The translations under genes were made by a program, and so were the position numbers. The notes beneath the pieces are model-generated. The model saw nothing but the letters and a program-made list of their open reading frames with translations, did not search any database and was not told the origin of the DNA. A stretch of 64,000 bases of DNA from contig NZ_CP017718.1 in assembly GCF_001854405.1 (NCBI RefSeq), forward strand, positions 3,162,001 through 3,226,000, given 5' to 3'. The first letter of the stretch is position 1, and every line of letters begins with the position of its first letter. Shown here one piece after another: positions 26,121 to 35,800 of this stretch. Origin of the DNA: Hyphomonas sp. Mor2 (GTDB lineage Bacteria; Pseudomonadota; Alphaproteobacteria; Caulobacterales; Hyphomonadaceae).

Positions 26121-26549
26121 ATGGAAATTCTTGAGCGGTTTTACAGCGACTTGCTGACGCGCAGTCCGGAATGGGTGCTGATCTGGTTGCAGGTGCTGGT
26201 CGGCACTTTGTCGATCTCGATTCTGTTCAGCCCCTTTCGACATGAGGCGCGTGCGATCCTGTTTGGGACGATCATGGGCATGGCGATGACCGTCGTGATC
26301 TACACCCAGTTCGGCTTTACCCGAATTCTCGGCGCCGGGCACATTCTGGTCTGGACGCCGACCCTGCTTTACATGGTGTCGCTGCTCGGCACGGCGTCCG
26401 TGGTGAAGACCTGGTTCGGGCGCTGGTTGTGGCTGGCTATTGTCGCGATGACGATCTCGCTCGCCTTCGATTATTTCGACCTGGCGCGCTACATGATGGG
26501 CGATCGCGATGTCATCGCGCTGGCTGGGAGCGCTGCGACGGCTAGTTGA
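26121..26549 (+). CDS. Hypothetical inner-membrane protein
   Basis: 142 residues from ATG 26121 (GGAGGG upstream). Four hydrophobic segments (VLIWLQVLVGTLSISILFSPF, AILFGTIMGMAMTVVIYTQFG, ILVWTPTLLYMVSLLGTASVV, WLWLAIVAMTISLAFDYFDLARYMMGD). Such short four-helix proteins are frequent and uncharacterised. The gene overlaps the 3' end of the convergent lipoprotein gene by 8 bp. Confidence 0.68.
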   Translation: MEILERFYSDLLTRSPEWVLIWLQVLVGTLSISILFSPFRHEARAILFGTIMGMAMTVVIYTQFGFTRILGAGHILVWTPTLLYMVSLLGTASVVKTWFGRWLWLAIVAMTISLAFDYFDLARYMMGDRDVIALAGSAATAS

Positions 26550-27000
26550 ACATTTCCCAATGGACCAGCCAGGTGCCGTCAATTCTCTTCCAGACAATCA
26601 CCGATTGTCCGCCGCCAATCGCCTCGCCGTCAGAAAATGTCTGGTAAAAATCGTGCGAGATAATCGTATCCGGTCCGGCAAAGAAAACCGTCTTCTCGTC
26701 GATTGAGAGGCCATTCATGGTCTCGAAGGCGGTCTCCCAATAATCGCGGTGCGCCGCAGCGCCCTTGACATTGGCCCGGCCTGGGCGGAAGATGGCATAG
26801 TCTTCGGTATGCAGCGCGATCAGGCCGTCGACATCCTGCCTGGCCACGAGTTCTTCATAATAGGTATTGCGCGCCTGAATGATCGCCATCGCGTCCAGGT
26901 CGCTCGGCTGGACCGCGGCGGTCGTCGTCACGTCTGTGGCATTGACCGAGATGCAGCCGGAGAGGATGAACGCGGCACCAACCGCAATTGCTCGTTTCAT
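26542..27000 (-). CDS. NTF2-like (SnoaL/DUF4440-type) lipoprotein
   Basis: 152 residues from ATG 27000 (GGGGG upstream). Signal MKRAIAVGAAFILSGC with lipobox LSGC. The mature domain AIIQARNTYYEELVARQDVDGLIALHTEDYAIFRPG, AHRDYWETAF and SHDFYQTFSDG...VIVWKRIDGTWLVHWEMFN is the classic SnoaL-like/DUF4440 order (cone-shaped alpha+beta barrel). Function unknown; many members act on small ligands or as immunity or scaffold proteins. Confidence 0.83.
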   Translation of the reverse strand: MKRAIAVGAAFILSGCISVNATDVTTTAAVQPSDLDAMAIIQARNTYYEELVARQDVDGLIALHTEDYAIFRPGRANVKGAAAHRDYWETAFETMNGLSIDEKTVFFAGPDTIISHDFYQTFSDGEAIGGGQSVIVWKRIDGTWLVHWEMFN

Positions 27001-27077
27001 GATGGCCCCCAAAGATAGGTCTCAAACGCCATTGATCAGGCGTTTTGGAGAGTCGTCAATGGAGAGAAAGGGTGACC

Positions 27078-27419
27078 TTAGTCGCCTTCGCCCGGATTGG
27101 GGCTGAAAAACTCGGCCAGCTTATTGGTCTTTTGCGCAAACTCTTCGCGGTCCGCCGGAGGCTCTTTCATCCGCGTGATGTTTGGCCAGACCTTGGAATA
27201 TTCCGTATTCAGCTTCAGCCATTTCGCGTCAGGATCGTCTTCGGTATCCGGCTTGATGGCTTCGACCGGACATTCCGGCTCGCAAACGCCGCAATCAATG
27301 CACTCATCCGGGTGAATGACGAGCATGTTCTCGCCTTCATAAAAGCAGTCTACCGGGCAAACTTCGACGCAGTCCATGTATTTGCAGCGAATGCAAGCGT
27401 CCAATACGATGTAGGTCAT
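27078..27419 (-). CDS. fdxA: Seven-iron ferredoxin FdxA
   Basis: 113 residues, the family norm. [55 protein letters not shown] is the [3Fe-4S][4Fe-4S] core; the second half is the typical long acidic tail ([16 protein letters not shown]). An electron carrier in the cytoplasm. It is last in the reverse-strand series helicase-S4-TerB-FdxA. In many alphaproteobacteria a CarD regulator follows; here a lipoprotein does. An imperfect hairpin AAACGCC/GGCGTTT (27024-27045) lies beyond the stop. Confidence 0.95.
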   Translation of the reverse strand: MTYIVLDACIRCKYMDCVEVCPVDCFYEGENMLVIHPDECIDCGVCEPECPVEAIKPDTEDDPDAKWLKLNTEYSKVWPNITRMKEPPADREEFAQKTNKLAEFFSPNPGEGD

Positions 27420-27492
27420 TGATGGGCTCTGTAATCTATAGTGCAGCGCAGCACATGGCTTCGGTGAAGGTACAAGTCAATGCACCTGACTG

Positions 27493-27936
27493 TCACGGAG
27501 CGTTTAGTTCTGCTCTCTTTTTGGCGTGTGCCCGCGTGACATCGTCCACATGCAAGAGACTTGCCACATGCCGAATGAAGGATTCTTCGTATTTACAAGC
27601 CTCTCCATCGGCGAATGAGACCTTGTACAGGCCCTCTATGACGCTTGCCCGTTCGACTTGTGGAAGCGTTTTGACGTGTCGCGTCAGGGCATGCGTGTCG
27701 GTCGCTTCTTCAGCGATCAGTTCGCCATGCTGTAGCACCTGATCGGCGCGGTCTGCGCTCATGTTGAAACTGGTGACAAGGATCTCGGCGATCATGTCAC
27801 TTTCAAGGTTTGCATAGACGCCGTCGACCAACGCAGCTTCCACCAGAAGCGCCGCCGCGGCTTCATAGGGGTCGAGATCCCGTACCGGAGGTTCCGGCCT
27901 CGAGGTCCCGAAAAGTCGAGAGAAAAAACCTGCCAT
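27493..27936 (-). CDS. TerB-like (co-chaperone/tellurite-type) protein
   Basis: 147 residues: an N-terminal basic aromatic tail (MAGFFSRLFG) then a helical TerB domain, EAAAALLVEAALVDGVYANLESDMIAEIL, LPQVERASVIEGLYKVSFADGEACKYEESFIRHVASLLHV. The two acidic VDG/ADGE positions are TerB's metal-binding sites. TerB domains are general, so no tellurite resistance is implied. Starts 8 bp after the S4 gene stop. Confidence 0.83.
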   Translation of the reverse strand: MAGFFSRLFGTSRPEPPVRDLDPYEAAAALLVEAALVDGVYANLESDMIAEILVTSFNMSADRADQVLQHGELIAEEATDTHALTRHVKTLPQVERASVIEGLYKVSFADGEACKYEESFIRHVASLLHVDDVTRAHAKKRAELNAP

Positions 27937-27944
27937 GGCAAGCC

Positions 27945-28238
27945 TTATGCGCTGGCCTCGATGCGTCTGTAAAGAGTTTGAGCTTCCGCAGCCGGGCCGC
28001 GCCGCACGCCAACGTCCAGAACTTCCACCGTTTCGATCGCTTTTGCCTTGTAAAAGGTCAGCACGTCACCGGCGCAGACGCGTTGTCCGGCCTTGTCGGT
28101 TTTCCGGGTCTGCCCGTGTCGCGTGATGCGGATTCCCTTGCGGCTGACATAATCAGTGGCGAGCGCCCGCGTCTTGAAGAACCGGGCCCGCCAGAGCCAG
28201 ATATCGACGCGAACCTCGTCGCTCGGCGTGTCACTCAT
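27945..28238 (-). CDS. S4-domain RNA-binding protein (Hsp15-like)
   Basis: 97 residues from ATG 28238, chosen because the S4 domain begins there (VRVDIWLWRARFFKTRALATDYVSRKGIRITRHGQTRKTDKAGQRVCAGDVLTF). The open frame extends upstream but only into the helicase coding sequence. The layout matches heat-shock protein 15/RNA-binding S4 proteins that act on stalled ribosomes or structured RNA. The start overlaps the helicase stop by 8 bases, so they are coupled. Confidence 0.9.
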   Translation of the reverse strand: MSDTPSDEVRVDIWLWRARFFKTRALATDYVSRKGIRITRHGQTRKTDKAGQRVCAGDVLTFYKAKAIETVEVLDVGVRRGPAAEAQTLYRRIEASA

Positions 28239-30984
28239 TCGGCGGCGTGACCTCAGTCGGAACGGCCTCGGGAGAGGCTGGGGATGCGTCTGTTGCGGCT
28301 GTGTTGCTGTCCGTCGCCTCGGCTTCCGGTTTGGGCTTCTTCGGTTTGCGCTTCTTCGGCTTGGGTTTGGGCTTGGGTTTATCCGGCAGAAGCGCCGCCA
28401 AGGCTGCAAAGGGGCTGTCGGGATCCGGCTCGCGCCGCGGGGGGCGCCGGTTCTGGTTTTGGTGGCGCGGTTTGCCAGAGCCGCGCTCGGCCTTTTTGCG
28501 CGGACCGGATTTGCGTTGCTGCTGGCGCGCATCCTTGCGCGCCGCGCGGCGTTGTTCCTGCGCTTCGACATGCGCCTTGGATTGGAACCGCCACAGCGTC
28601 ACGGCGCCGGTTTCAGGATCCTTTTCCGCCGGTGCAATCCGGAAACCTTTGAGGACATTATGAAAATCCTCAAGCGGGCAGGAGACCATGGAGGCCAGTT
28701 CTGGTGGAATTTCGAATTTGGCCTGATCGGCTTCCTTGCGGCGCTTGGACAGCTCCCAGCCCAGTCGCTCGGCGAGGTCGGCTCGCACCGCGCGTTTGCC
28801 GAACCGCAAATAGCCTTGTGCGGCGAGATCTTCATCCGGCCAGCCGCCATCCAGCTCAAAGCTGCCTGCCCCTTCCGGCGCGGTCTGGCGGGCGCGGCCG
28901 TCGGACAGGGTTAGCAGGAGTGAGATCAGTCTCTGGGCCGCTGGTTTCTGTGCATCCGGAACATGCGCCGCGATGCGTCCGGAGCGAATGCCGGCATCCT
29001 TGAGCTTGGCGCGATCTTCGGGGCCGGGCAGCAGGGCGCGGTCTTCGCCGCGAAGATCGCAGGCGGCGCCGCTTTCAACCAATCGGAAGGCGAGGCCGCG
29101 TGCCAGGCCGTCCAGCGCCGACTCGTCGGTCGAGAATTTCAGCTTGAAATGCGTCGGCAGGCGTTTCTGGATTTCCGCGCCCAGCCATTCATTGATGCGC
29201 GTGGTCGCGGCATCCTGCTGGTGCTGTTCCGCTTCCTGCCCGCCGAGCAGAGTCGCGGTTGGGGCCAGCCAATGCGGCCCCGCGACCAATTGCGCGATCG
29301 GAGCGTCGTTCCAGACGATCTGGGCGTTCTCATTGATTGTCAGGGCCGTCTCCGGCGCGCCGGCAATGGCTTTCAGTCGCTCGGCGATGACCGGTTCCAG
29401 GGCCTGCATGGCGGCGCTGCGCAAGGTTTTGCCTTCGAGCGCGGACCCGCTGGCATCGGGCTCAAAGGTCAAACCGACCAGTTTGCCGACCACATGGCCT
29501 TCAATGGTCACTTCTCCGGTATCGGACACGTCGGTACTCAAGAGGTCTTCCCTTTTCAGCCCTGCAATCAGGGCGGTTGTGCGGCGATCAACAAAGCGCT
29601 GCGTGAGCGCGTCGTGTAGCGCATCTGATAGCCGGTCTTCAATATCCCGCGTTCTTTCGCGCCAATAGCCGGGATTTTCAAGCCAGTCGCTCCTGAAACT
29701 TGCGTAAGTCCAGGTGCGGATCATGGCGAGGCGCTGCTGCAAGAGACCAATATCGCCGATCGTGACGTCCAGCGCCTTGAGGCGCTCATCCATGGCGGTG
29801 TCGCCCAGGCGCGCGTCTGGATCTGACAAGGTCTCGGCCAATCCGAGGACCAAGCGCCCATGCCCCTCATGTCCGGCTTTACGGAAATCCGGCAAGCGCG
29901 CGAGATCCCAGAGGCGGCGCACGCGGCGATCCCCGCGCACGTCGGGGCCGATAGCAGAATCTTCCGCCATGCGCCGCAACACCCACTCGTCGAGCCCGTA
30001 CGGGTTTTGCCGCAGGCATTGCCGCGGGCTCGGACGGGCCAGGCTGGCAATCAAGGTCTTGATCGAACGATAATCGAGCTCGCTATTGCGCCAGACCAGG
30101 TCGGTGACCGGCTCGTAGCGATGATCCTCAATGGCGCGGATGAGGTCGTCCTCAAAGGCCGGGCAATCATTAGTCTCGCCAAACTCGCCATTGTCCCGGA
30201 AGCGGCCAGCGCGTCCAGCGATCTGTCCCATTTCTGCATGGCTGAGCCAGCGATGGCGGCGCCCATCAAACTTCGATCGCCCGGCAAAGGCGATGCGATC
30301 GACATCCAGATTGAGGCCCATGCCGATCGCGTCGGTGGCGACAAGATAATCCACTTCGCCGGACTGGTAGAGCGCCACCTGGGCATTGCGGGTGCGCGGA
30401 CTGAGGCCGCCCATGACCACGGCGCAACCGCCTTTCTGACGCCGCAGCACTTCGGCGATGGCATAAAGCTTGTCGGCATTGAACGCGACAATCGCCGAGC
30501 GCTTGGGCAGTTTGGTGATCTTCTTCTGGCCGGCATAGGACAGGGTCGAGAAACGCTCACGAATGTCGGTGGAGATGTCGAATTCAAGCTCGCGCAGAAC
30601 CTCGCGCATGGTCTCGGCGCCGAGCAGAAGGGTCTCCTGCGTGCCGCGGGCATTGAGAATGCGGTCGGTGAAGACATGCCCGCGATCCTCGTCTTCCGCG
30701 ATCTGGATTTCATCCACGGCGAGAAACTCGACCCTGATATCGGTCGGCATCGACTCGACGGTACAGACCCAATAGCGCGCTTGATCCGGAATGATGCGTT
30801 CTTCGCCAGTGACCAAAGCGACAGCCCGGTCGCCTTTCACCTGCACGACACGGTCATAGACCTCCCGCGCCAGCAATCGCAGCGGCAGGCCGATCATGCC
30901 GGTTGTATGTCCCATCATCCGCTCGAGCGCATAATGGGTCTTACCGGTATTGGTGGGGCCGAGAATGGCTTTCAGGATGGCCAT
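28231..30984 (-). CDS. SUV3-like ATP-dependent RNA helicase
   Basis: 917 residues. Walker A GPTNTGKTHYALERM at residues ~9-23, VTGEERIIP, VDEIQ box (FLAVDEIQIAEDEDRG), SAIVAFNADKLYAIAE, VATDAIGMGLNL and QIAGRAGRF (motif VI) establish an SF2 helicase of the mitochondrial SUV3 type common in alphaproteobacteria. The C-terminal ~130 residues are Lys/Arg/Pro-rich and low-complexity (KPKPKPKKRKPKKPKP), probably RNA-binding. Together with the S4 gene it is likely in RNA decay or ribosome maintenance. Starts 36 bp after the GT39 stop. Confidence 0.93.
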   Translation of the reverse strand: MAILKAILGPTNTGKTHYALERMMGHTTGMIGLPLRLLAREVYDRVVQVKGDRAVALVTGEERIIPDQARYWVCTVESMPTDIRVEFLAVDEIQIAEDEDRGHVFTDRILNARGTQETLLLGAETMREVLRELEFDISTDIRERFSTLSYAGQKKITKLPKRSAIVAFNADKLYAIAEVLRRQKGGCAVVMGGLSPRTRNAQVALYQSGEVDYLVATDAIGMGLNLDVDRIAFAGRSKFDGRRHRWLSHAEMGQIAGRAGRFRDNGEFGETNDCPAFEDDLIRAIEDHRYEPVTDLVWRNSELDYRSIKTLIASLARPSPRQCLRQNPYGLDEWVLRRMAEDSAIGPDVRGDRRVRRLWDLARLPDFRKAGHEGHGRLVLGLAETLSDPDARLGDTAMDERLKALDVTIGDIGLLQQRLAMIRTWTYASFRSDWLENPGYWRERTRDIEDRLSDALHDALTQRFVDRRTTALIAGLKREDLLSTDVSDTGEVTIEGHVVGKLVGLTFEPDASGSALEGKTLRSAAMQALEPVIAERLKAIAGAPETALTINENAQIVWNDAPIAQLVAGPHWLAPTATLLGGQEAEQHQQDAATTRINEWLGAEIQKRLPTHFKLKFSTDESALDGLARGLAFRLVESGAACDLRGEDRALLPGPEDRAKLKDAGIRSGRIAAHVPDAQKPAAQRLISLLLTLSDGRARQTAPEGAGSFELDGGWPDEDLAAQGYLRFGKRAVRADLAERLGWELSKRRKEADQAKFEIPPELASMVSCPLEDFHNVLKGFRIAPAEKDPETGAVTLWRFQSKAHVEAQEQRRAARKDARQQQRKSGPRKKAERGSGKPRHQNQNRRPPRREPDPDSPFAALAALLPDKPKPKPKPKKRKPKKPKPEAEATDSNTAATDASPASPEAVPTEVTPPNE

Positions 30985-31020
30985 GATGAGGTTCTAATTG
31001 GGGTAATCGGGAGAAGAAAA

Positions 31021-32643
31021 CTAGCCTTTAGGGCAGCGCTCTGGACGATCAATATGAAGATCGACCCGGTTTCCGTCCCCGTCTTCGGTTTTAAACGCCT
31101 GGAGCCAGTCTGACGTGCGCGGCAGCGGCGTGTAATCGCTGGCGACATAGAGGCGCAGCTCGCGCTGGATCGGGCAGCCATTGGAGCGGTGTCCGAGGTC
31201 GACAGAAATCGCACCTTCGGGCTGCCAGCTTGCAAAATCAGCCTTGATAGGCGGACGAAGATTGGACCGATAGCTGGCGACCAGAACGCGGCTATGATCC
31301 AGATCGGCCAGGTCGACCCCTTCGGCATAACTCTTCGGACCAGGATTGTAGCGCCACATGATCAAGGGCGGGTGCGGGGTGTCTCTCAGATAATAGTCGA
31401 TGCCATGCCAGACCTCGCGCTCATCCACCAGGATGGCGGTGGGGTTCAGGCGGTCAATCTCGCGCTGTAATTGCTGCGACAGGTCGTTCCAGCCGCGCAC
31501 GCGTTTGAGGTCATTGTCGCGTCCGATGGCGGCGGTCCAGCTGGCCGGTCCCAGGGCGACGACGGTGGCCAGTACGCCAATCCCTGCCTGAAAGGCGAGG
31601 CCGGCCCAGAAGGCAATCCGCCACCCTTTGGCGCGCATCAGAAAGCCGCCAATCCAGACGCTGGCGGCAGGATAGGCCGTTGCGGCCCAATTGGCGTGGG
31701 CGCGTGACAGCACCGCCTGAAACGCGATGATGATCAGCACCGGAACGATGAAGCAGGCCAGCCAGTATTCCTTGGTGCGCTGCGCATGAGCGGCATCGCC
31801 CAGATCTGCCAGCTCGCCGCGCGGGCGCAGGAAGGCCAGGCCAGCGACCAGCGCGACAAAGCTCACCGGCCCGAACACCCCCATCTGGTCGCCGAGGAAT
31901 TTTGGCAGATTTTCCAGGTTGAACAGCTGCCCCCCCAGATTGGCATTGTCGACCGTGTGGCTGACCGTCTTGAAATCATTTGCTGCGTTCCACAGCATAT
32001 GCGGCGCGAACAGTGCCGCCGCGATCAGCAGGGCCGCGATTCCCTTGTGGCTCAGTACGGCGCGGCGTGTGTCGCGATCGATCAGGCTGGTCAGCGCGAT
32101 CCCGATGGCGAAGTACAGCATCGCATATTTGGACAGGAACCCGGCTCCGATCGCGGCGCCCAGCGCGACCGTTCCAGCCCAGCCGAGATCGTCCTCGCGC
32201 AGGCGCCAGAACAGATACAGCGCGATGCTCCAGAACGGGAACAGGACCCCGTCGGTGGAGATGACGCCGGAGGACAAAACGATCCCGGGCATGAACAGAT
32301 AGGCGACCACTGTGACCAGGCCTGCGAACGGTCCGAACAGACGGCGTGAGAGCAGCAGGAGAAACACCGCAGACACGGCATGACAGAGCGGCGCGAAGAT
32401 CCGGATCGCGGCCTCCGAATCGCCAAAAAGGGCCGTCGAAAAATGGATCACCCAGGCGATCATGGGCGGTTTGGAGTAATATCCCCATTCCAGGCTCTGT
32501 CCCCAACGCCAGTATTGCGCCTCGTCAGCATAAAGTTCGAGCGGCGACCAGACGACCAATAAGAGGCGCATCGCCAGAAGCGCTGCAATTATTACGATTG
32601 CAAGCTTGCCGAGGGAATCAGAATAGACGGATTTCGAGGCCAT
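31021..32643 (-). CDS. GT39/ArnT-like glycosyltransferase, membrane
   Basis: 540 residues with about eleven hydrophobic segments. The N-terminal loop has YADEAQYWRWGQSLEWGYYSKPPMIAW (DE motif that binds polyprenyl-phosphate sugar), typical of GT39/PMT_2 glycosyltransferases (ArnT, DpmT-like), which move a sugar from a lipid carrier onto lipid A or protein in the periplasm. The C-terminal ~170 residues form a soluble periplasmic domain. GGGAGG precedes the ATG. Acceptor unknown. Confidence 0.85.
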   Translation of the reverse strand: MASKSVYSDSLGKLAIVIIAALLAMRLLLVVWSPLELYADEAQYWRWGQSLEWGYYSKPPMIAWVIHFSTALFGDSEAAIRIFAPLCHAVSAVFLLLLSRRLFGPFAGLVTVVAYLFMPGIVLSSGVISTDGVLFPFWSIALYLFWRLREDDLGWAGTVALGAAIGAGFLSKYAMLYFAIGIALTSLIDRDTRRAVLSHKGIAALLIAAALFAPHMLWNAANDFKTVSHTVDNANLGGQLFNLENLPKFLGDQMGVFGPVSFVALVAGLAFLRPRGELADLGDAAHAQRTKEYWLACFIVPVLIIIAFQAVLSRAHANWAATAYPAASVWIGGFLMRAKGWRIAFWAGLAFQAGIGVLATVVALGPASWTAAIGRDNDLKRVRGWNDLSQQLQREIDRLNPTAILVDEREVWHGIDYYLRDTPHPPLIMWRYNPGPKSYAEGVDLADLDHSRVLVASYRSNLRPPIKADFASWQPEGAISVDLGHRSNGCPIQRELRLYVASDYTPLPRTSDWLQAFKTEDGDGNRVDLHIDRPERCPKG

Positions 32644-32751
32644 GATCCTCCCTTAAGCCGCAAGCGGCGAGACATAAACCCTTCGCCTCATGTGTGGCTT
32701 ATTTGCAATGCCAACCATTAGAGTCAGTTCTGTCACAGGAGTCTAACAGGA

Positions 32752-32769
32752 CTGTCACATTTCTGTAAT
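32752..32769 (+). promoter_or_regulatory. Putative PHO box upstream of the TonB receptor
   Basis: CTGTCAC, four bases, then CTGTAAT gives two 7-bp direct repeats with 11-bp period, the PhoB layout. A further CTGTCAC at 32730-32736 and TGTCACGG at 32769-32776 lie around it. It sits 83 bp before the receptor ATG. One mismatch-rich copy alone is not conclusive. Confidence 0.45.
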
Positions 32770-32852
32770 GTCACGGAAATAGGGGGTCGCACAGTGGTTA
32801 TCCAAGTGTCTCAGGCTTGGATCTGCTTAGCGACAAATTGAGAGGGAAACTC

Positions 32853-35800
32853 ATGTCCAACTGGAAACTCCTATCAGGTGTGGCCGCCGCCTCCATCATG
32901 ACCGCAGCCATCGTGGCTCCGGCAGAGGCGCAGGTCACGACTTCTGAAGTCCGTGGTACGGTCACCAATGATGCCGGTGCCGCCGTCAACGGCGCAACCG
33001 TCACGATCCGTGACACGCAGACCGGACTGACGCGTTCAACGACGACCGGTGCATCGGGCGCTTACGCCATCCGCAACCTGCCGATTTCGACGTCTTACAC
33101 GGTCACCGTGTCGGCGGAGTCGCTGCAAACCCAGCAGGTCGACAATGTGCCTTTGGTTCTGGGCGACACCACCAATCTGAGTTTCTCCCTGACCGCCGAC
33201 GCGGATCGCACGCTCGACACAATCGTTGTCACAGCGTCCGCCACTGACCTGATCCAGACCGCCGTTGGCCCGAACGCCACTTTCGGTCTCGAGACCCTCC
33301 AAAACGCGCCAACCATCAACCGGAACATCACCGACGTTCTGCGAATTGATCCACGCATCTATGTTGATGAAAGCCGCGGCGCGATTAACCCGGTTCAGTG
33401 TGGTGGTAAAAACCCCCGCTTCAACTCGCTGACCCTTGACGGTGTGCGCCTGAACGATGGCTTCGGTCTGAACTCAAACGGCTACCCAACTGAGCGCCAG
33501 CCATTCCCATTCGATGCGATTGAGCAAGTCGCGGTCGAACTGTCGCCATTCGACGTTGAATATGGCGGCTTCACCGCTTGTAACATCAACGCTGTGACCA
33601 AGTCCGGTACCAACGAATTCCACGGCTCTGCCTTTGTCGACTACACGTCTGACAGCCTGCAAGGCGACTCGCTGGAAGGCAGCAGTGTTCGCGCCAACCC
33701 GTTCGATGAGTATCGCTACGGGGCGCAGATCGCTGGCCCGATCATCAAGGACAAGCTGTTCTTCTCTGTCGCTTATGAAAAGCTGGAAGGCGCCAACACA
33801 TTCGATCGCGGTCCAATCGGATCCGGCGCGATCAACGAAGTTGACATCACCCAGGCTGAACTCGACGAAATCGCCCGCATCGCGCGCGATGTTTATGGCT
33901 ACGATGTTGGTGAGATCCCAACCAGCCTGGACGTTGAAGACGAGAAGCTCCTCGTCAAGCTCGACTGGAACATCAATAACCAGCATCGTGCCGCCTTCAC
34001 CTACAACTATAATGAAGGCTTCAACTTCACCGAATCTGACGGCGACCTCGACGAGTTCGAATTCTCGAACCACCTGTATGAGCGTGGCGCTGAGCTGAAC
34101 CAGTATGTTGGTTTCCTCTACAGTGACTGGACCGACAATTTCTCGACCGAGATTCGTCTGGGCTACGTTGAGCTGGATAACCGTCAGATCTCCATCGGCG
34201 GAACAGACTTCGGTGAGATCACGATCGAGACCGATGATGTCGACGTCTACATTGGCGGCGATGACTCGCGTCAATCCAACAAGCTGGACTACAGCATCCT
34301 GAACATGGCGTTCAAAGGCTTCTATCAGCTGAACGATCACGCCATCACGTTCGGTTATGAGCGCGAAGAGCTGGATATCTTCAACCTGTTCATTCAGCAC
34401 ACTGAAACCGAAATTGACTTTGACCGAAACCCAGCCGTCGTCGACCCTACCGACACGCGTGACCCGGCCATCGTGAACTTCGAGCTCGGCCTGGCCGACA
34501 ACGTGAACTACAACAACGCCCCTTCCGGTAACCCGCTGGATGCCGCAGCTGACTGGGGTTACGCTGTGAACACCGCGTACGTTCAGGACGAGTTTGGGAT
34601 CGGTGACAATGTCAACGTAATCCTGGGTATCCGCTATGACTGGTGGGAAACAGACGACGCGCCTGTGACCAACCCGGACTTCCTGGCGGATTACGGCTTC
34701 TCCAACGGTCAGACCCTTGATGGCATTGGCCTGCTGCAGCCTCGTTTTGCGTTCACCTGGGACGCGAAAGACAATCTCGCCGTTCGCGGTGGGTTCGGTC
34801 TCTACTCTGGTGGTGATCCGAACGTCTGGCTGTCCAACAATTACTCCAACAACAACGTCCTGCAATTCGGTCAAGACGGGGGTGGCTTCGGCCTTGAGGA
34901 CGGTGTCACATCACTGTTCAGCATCCCCTACACAGATTGTGAGGACGGCGTTCCAGTCGGACCAGGCTGGTGTGTGCCACAAGTCCTGGCAGACGCTGTT
35001 GCTGGTGGAACCGGTTCGAACTTCGAAATCAACTATCTTGATCCAGATTTCGAAATTCCATCCGAATGGAAATTCGCACTGGGCGCCACATGGTATCCAA
35101 ACATTGCGGCCAACAATTTCCTCGGCGGTGAGTATGTTGTGAACGGCGACCTGCTGTTCTCTGATAGCAGCAACTCGGCGATGATCCTGCGCGCTGACCT
35201 GGTGCCAAACGGTACCGACGCGGATGGCGTTCCACAGTTCAGCAGCGTTCGTGAAGGCGCATTCGTGCTGACCAACTCTAACGTTGGCAACCGCTCCTTC
35301 ACCGCTTCGATCAGCGTCGCGAAAGAGTATGAGAACGGCTTCGACTGGGCCTTCGGTTACGCCTATAATGACGCAGAAGATGTTCAGCCAATGACTTCTT
35401 CCGTGGCATTCTCGAACTACAATAACCGTGCTTATACGAGCCCTCAGGAAGATATCCGGTCTCGTTCGGACTACAATATTTCTCACCGTTTCACGCTTCT
35501 TGCGAACTATGAGAAAGAGTTCTTCGGCGACTATGCGACCAACCTGTCGGCCTTTGGTACGGCGCGCTCTGGTCAGCCATACTCTCTGATCCGCAATGAC
35601 CGTGGGTCCAGCGCATTCGGCTTCAACCCATTCGTTGATCCGCAAGGCATCCTGATCCCAGGTGCAGAGCGGAACGGTGAAGACGGGTCCTGGTTCTCCA
35701 AGATCGACCTGCGCGCGGAACAGGAATTCCCTGGCCTGCGTCCGGATGATCGCACCTCTGCCTTCATCGTGATCGATAACTTCACCAACCTGATCAACGA

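Noticed and set aside
27493..27936. Tellurite resistance operon
   Set aside because: TerB domains are common in housekeeping proteins; no other ter genes are in the window.
33474..34874. Long reverse-strand open frame opposite the TonB receptor
   Set aside because: Antisense shadow of a well-supported receptor gene; no recognisable motif or Shine-Dalgarno.
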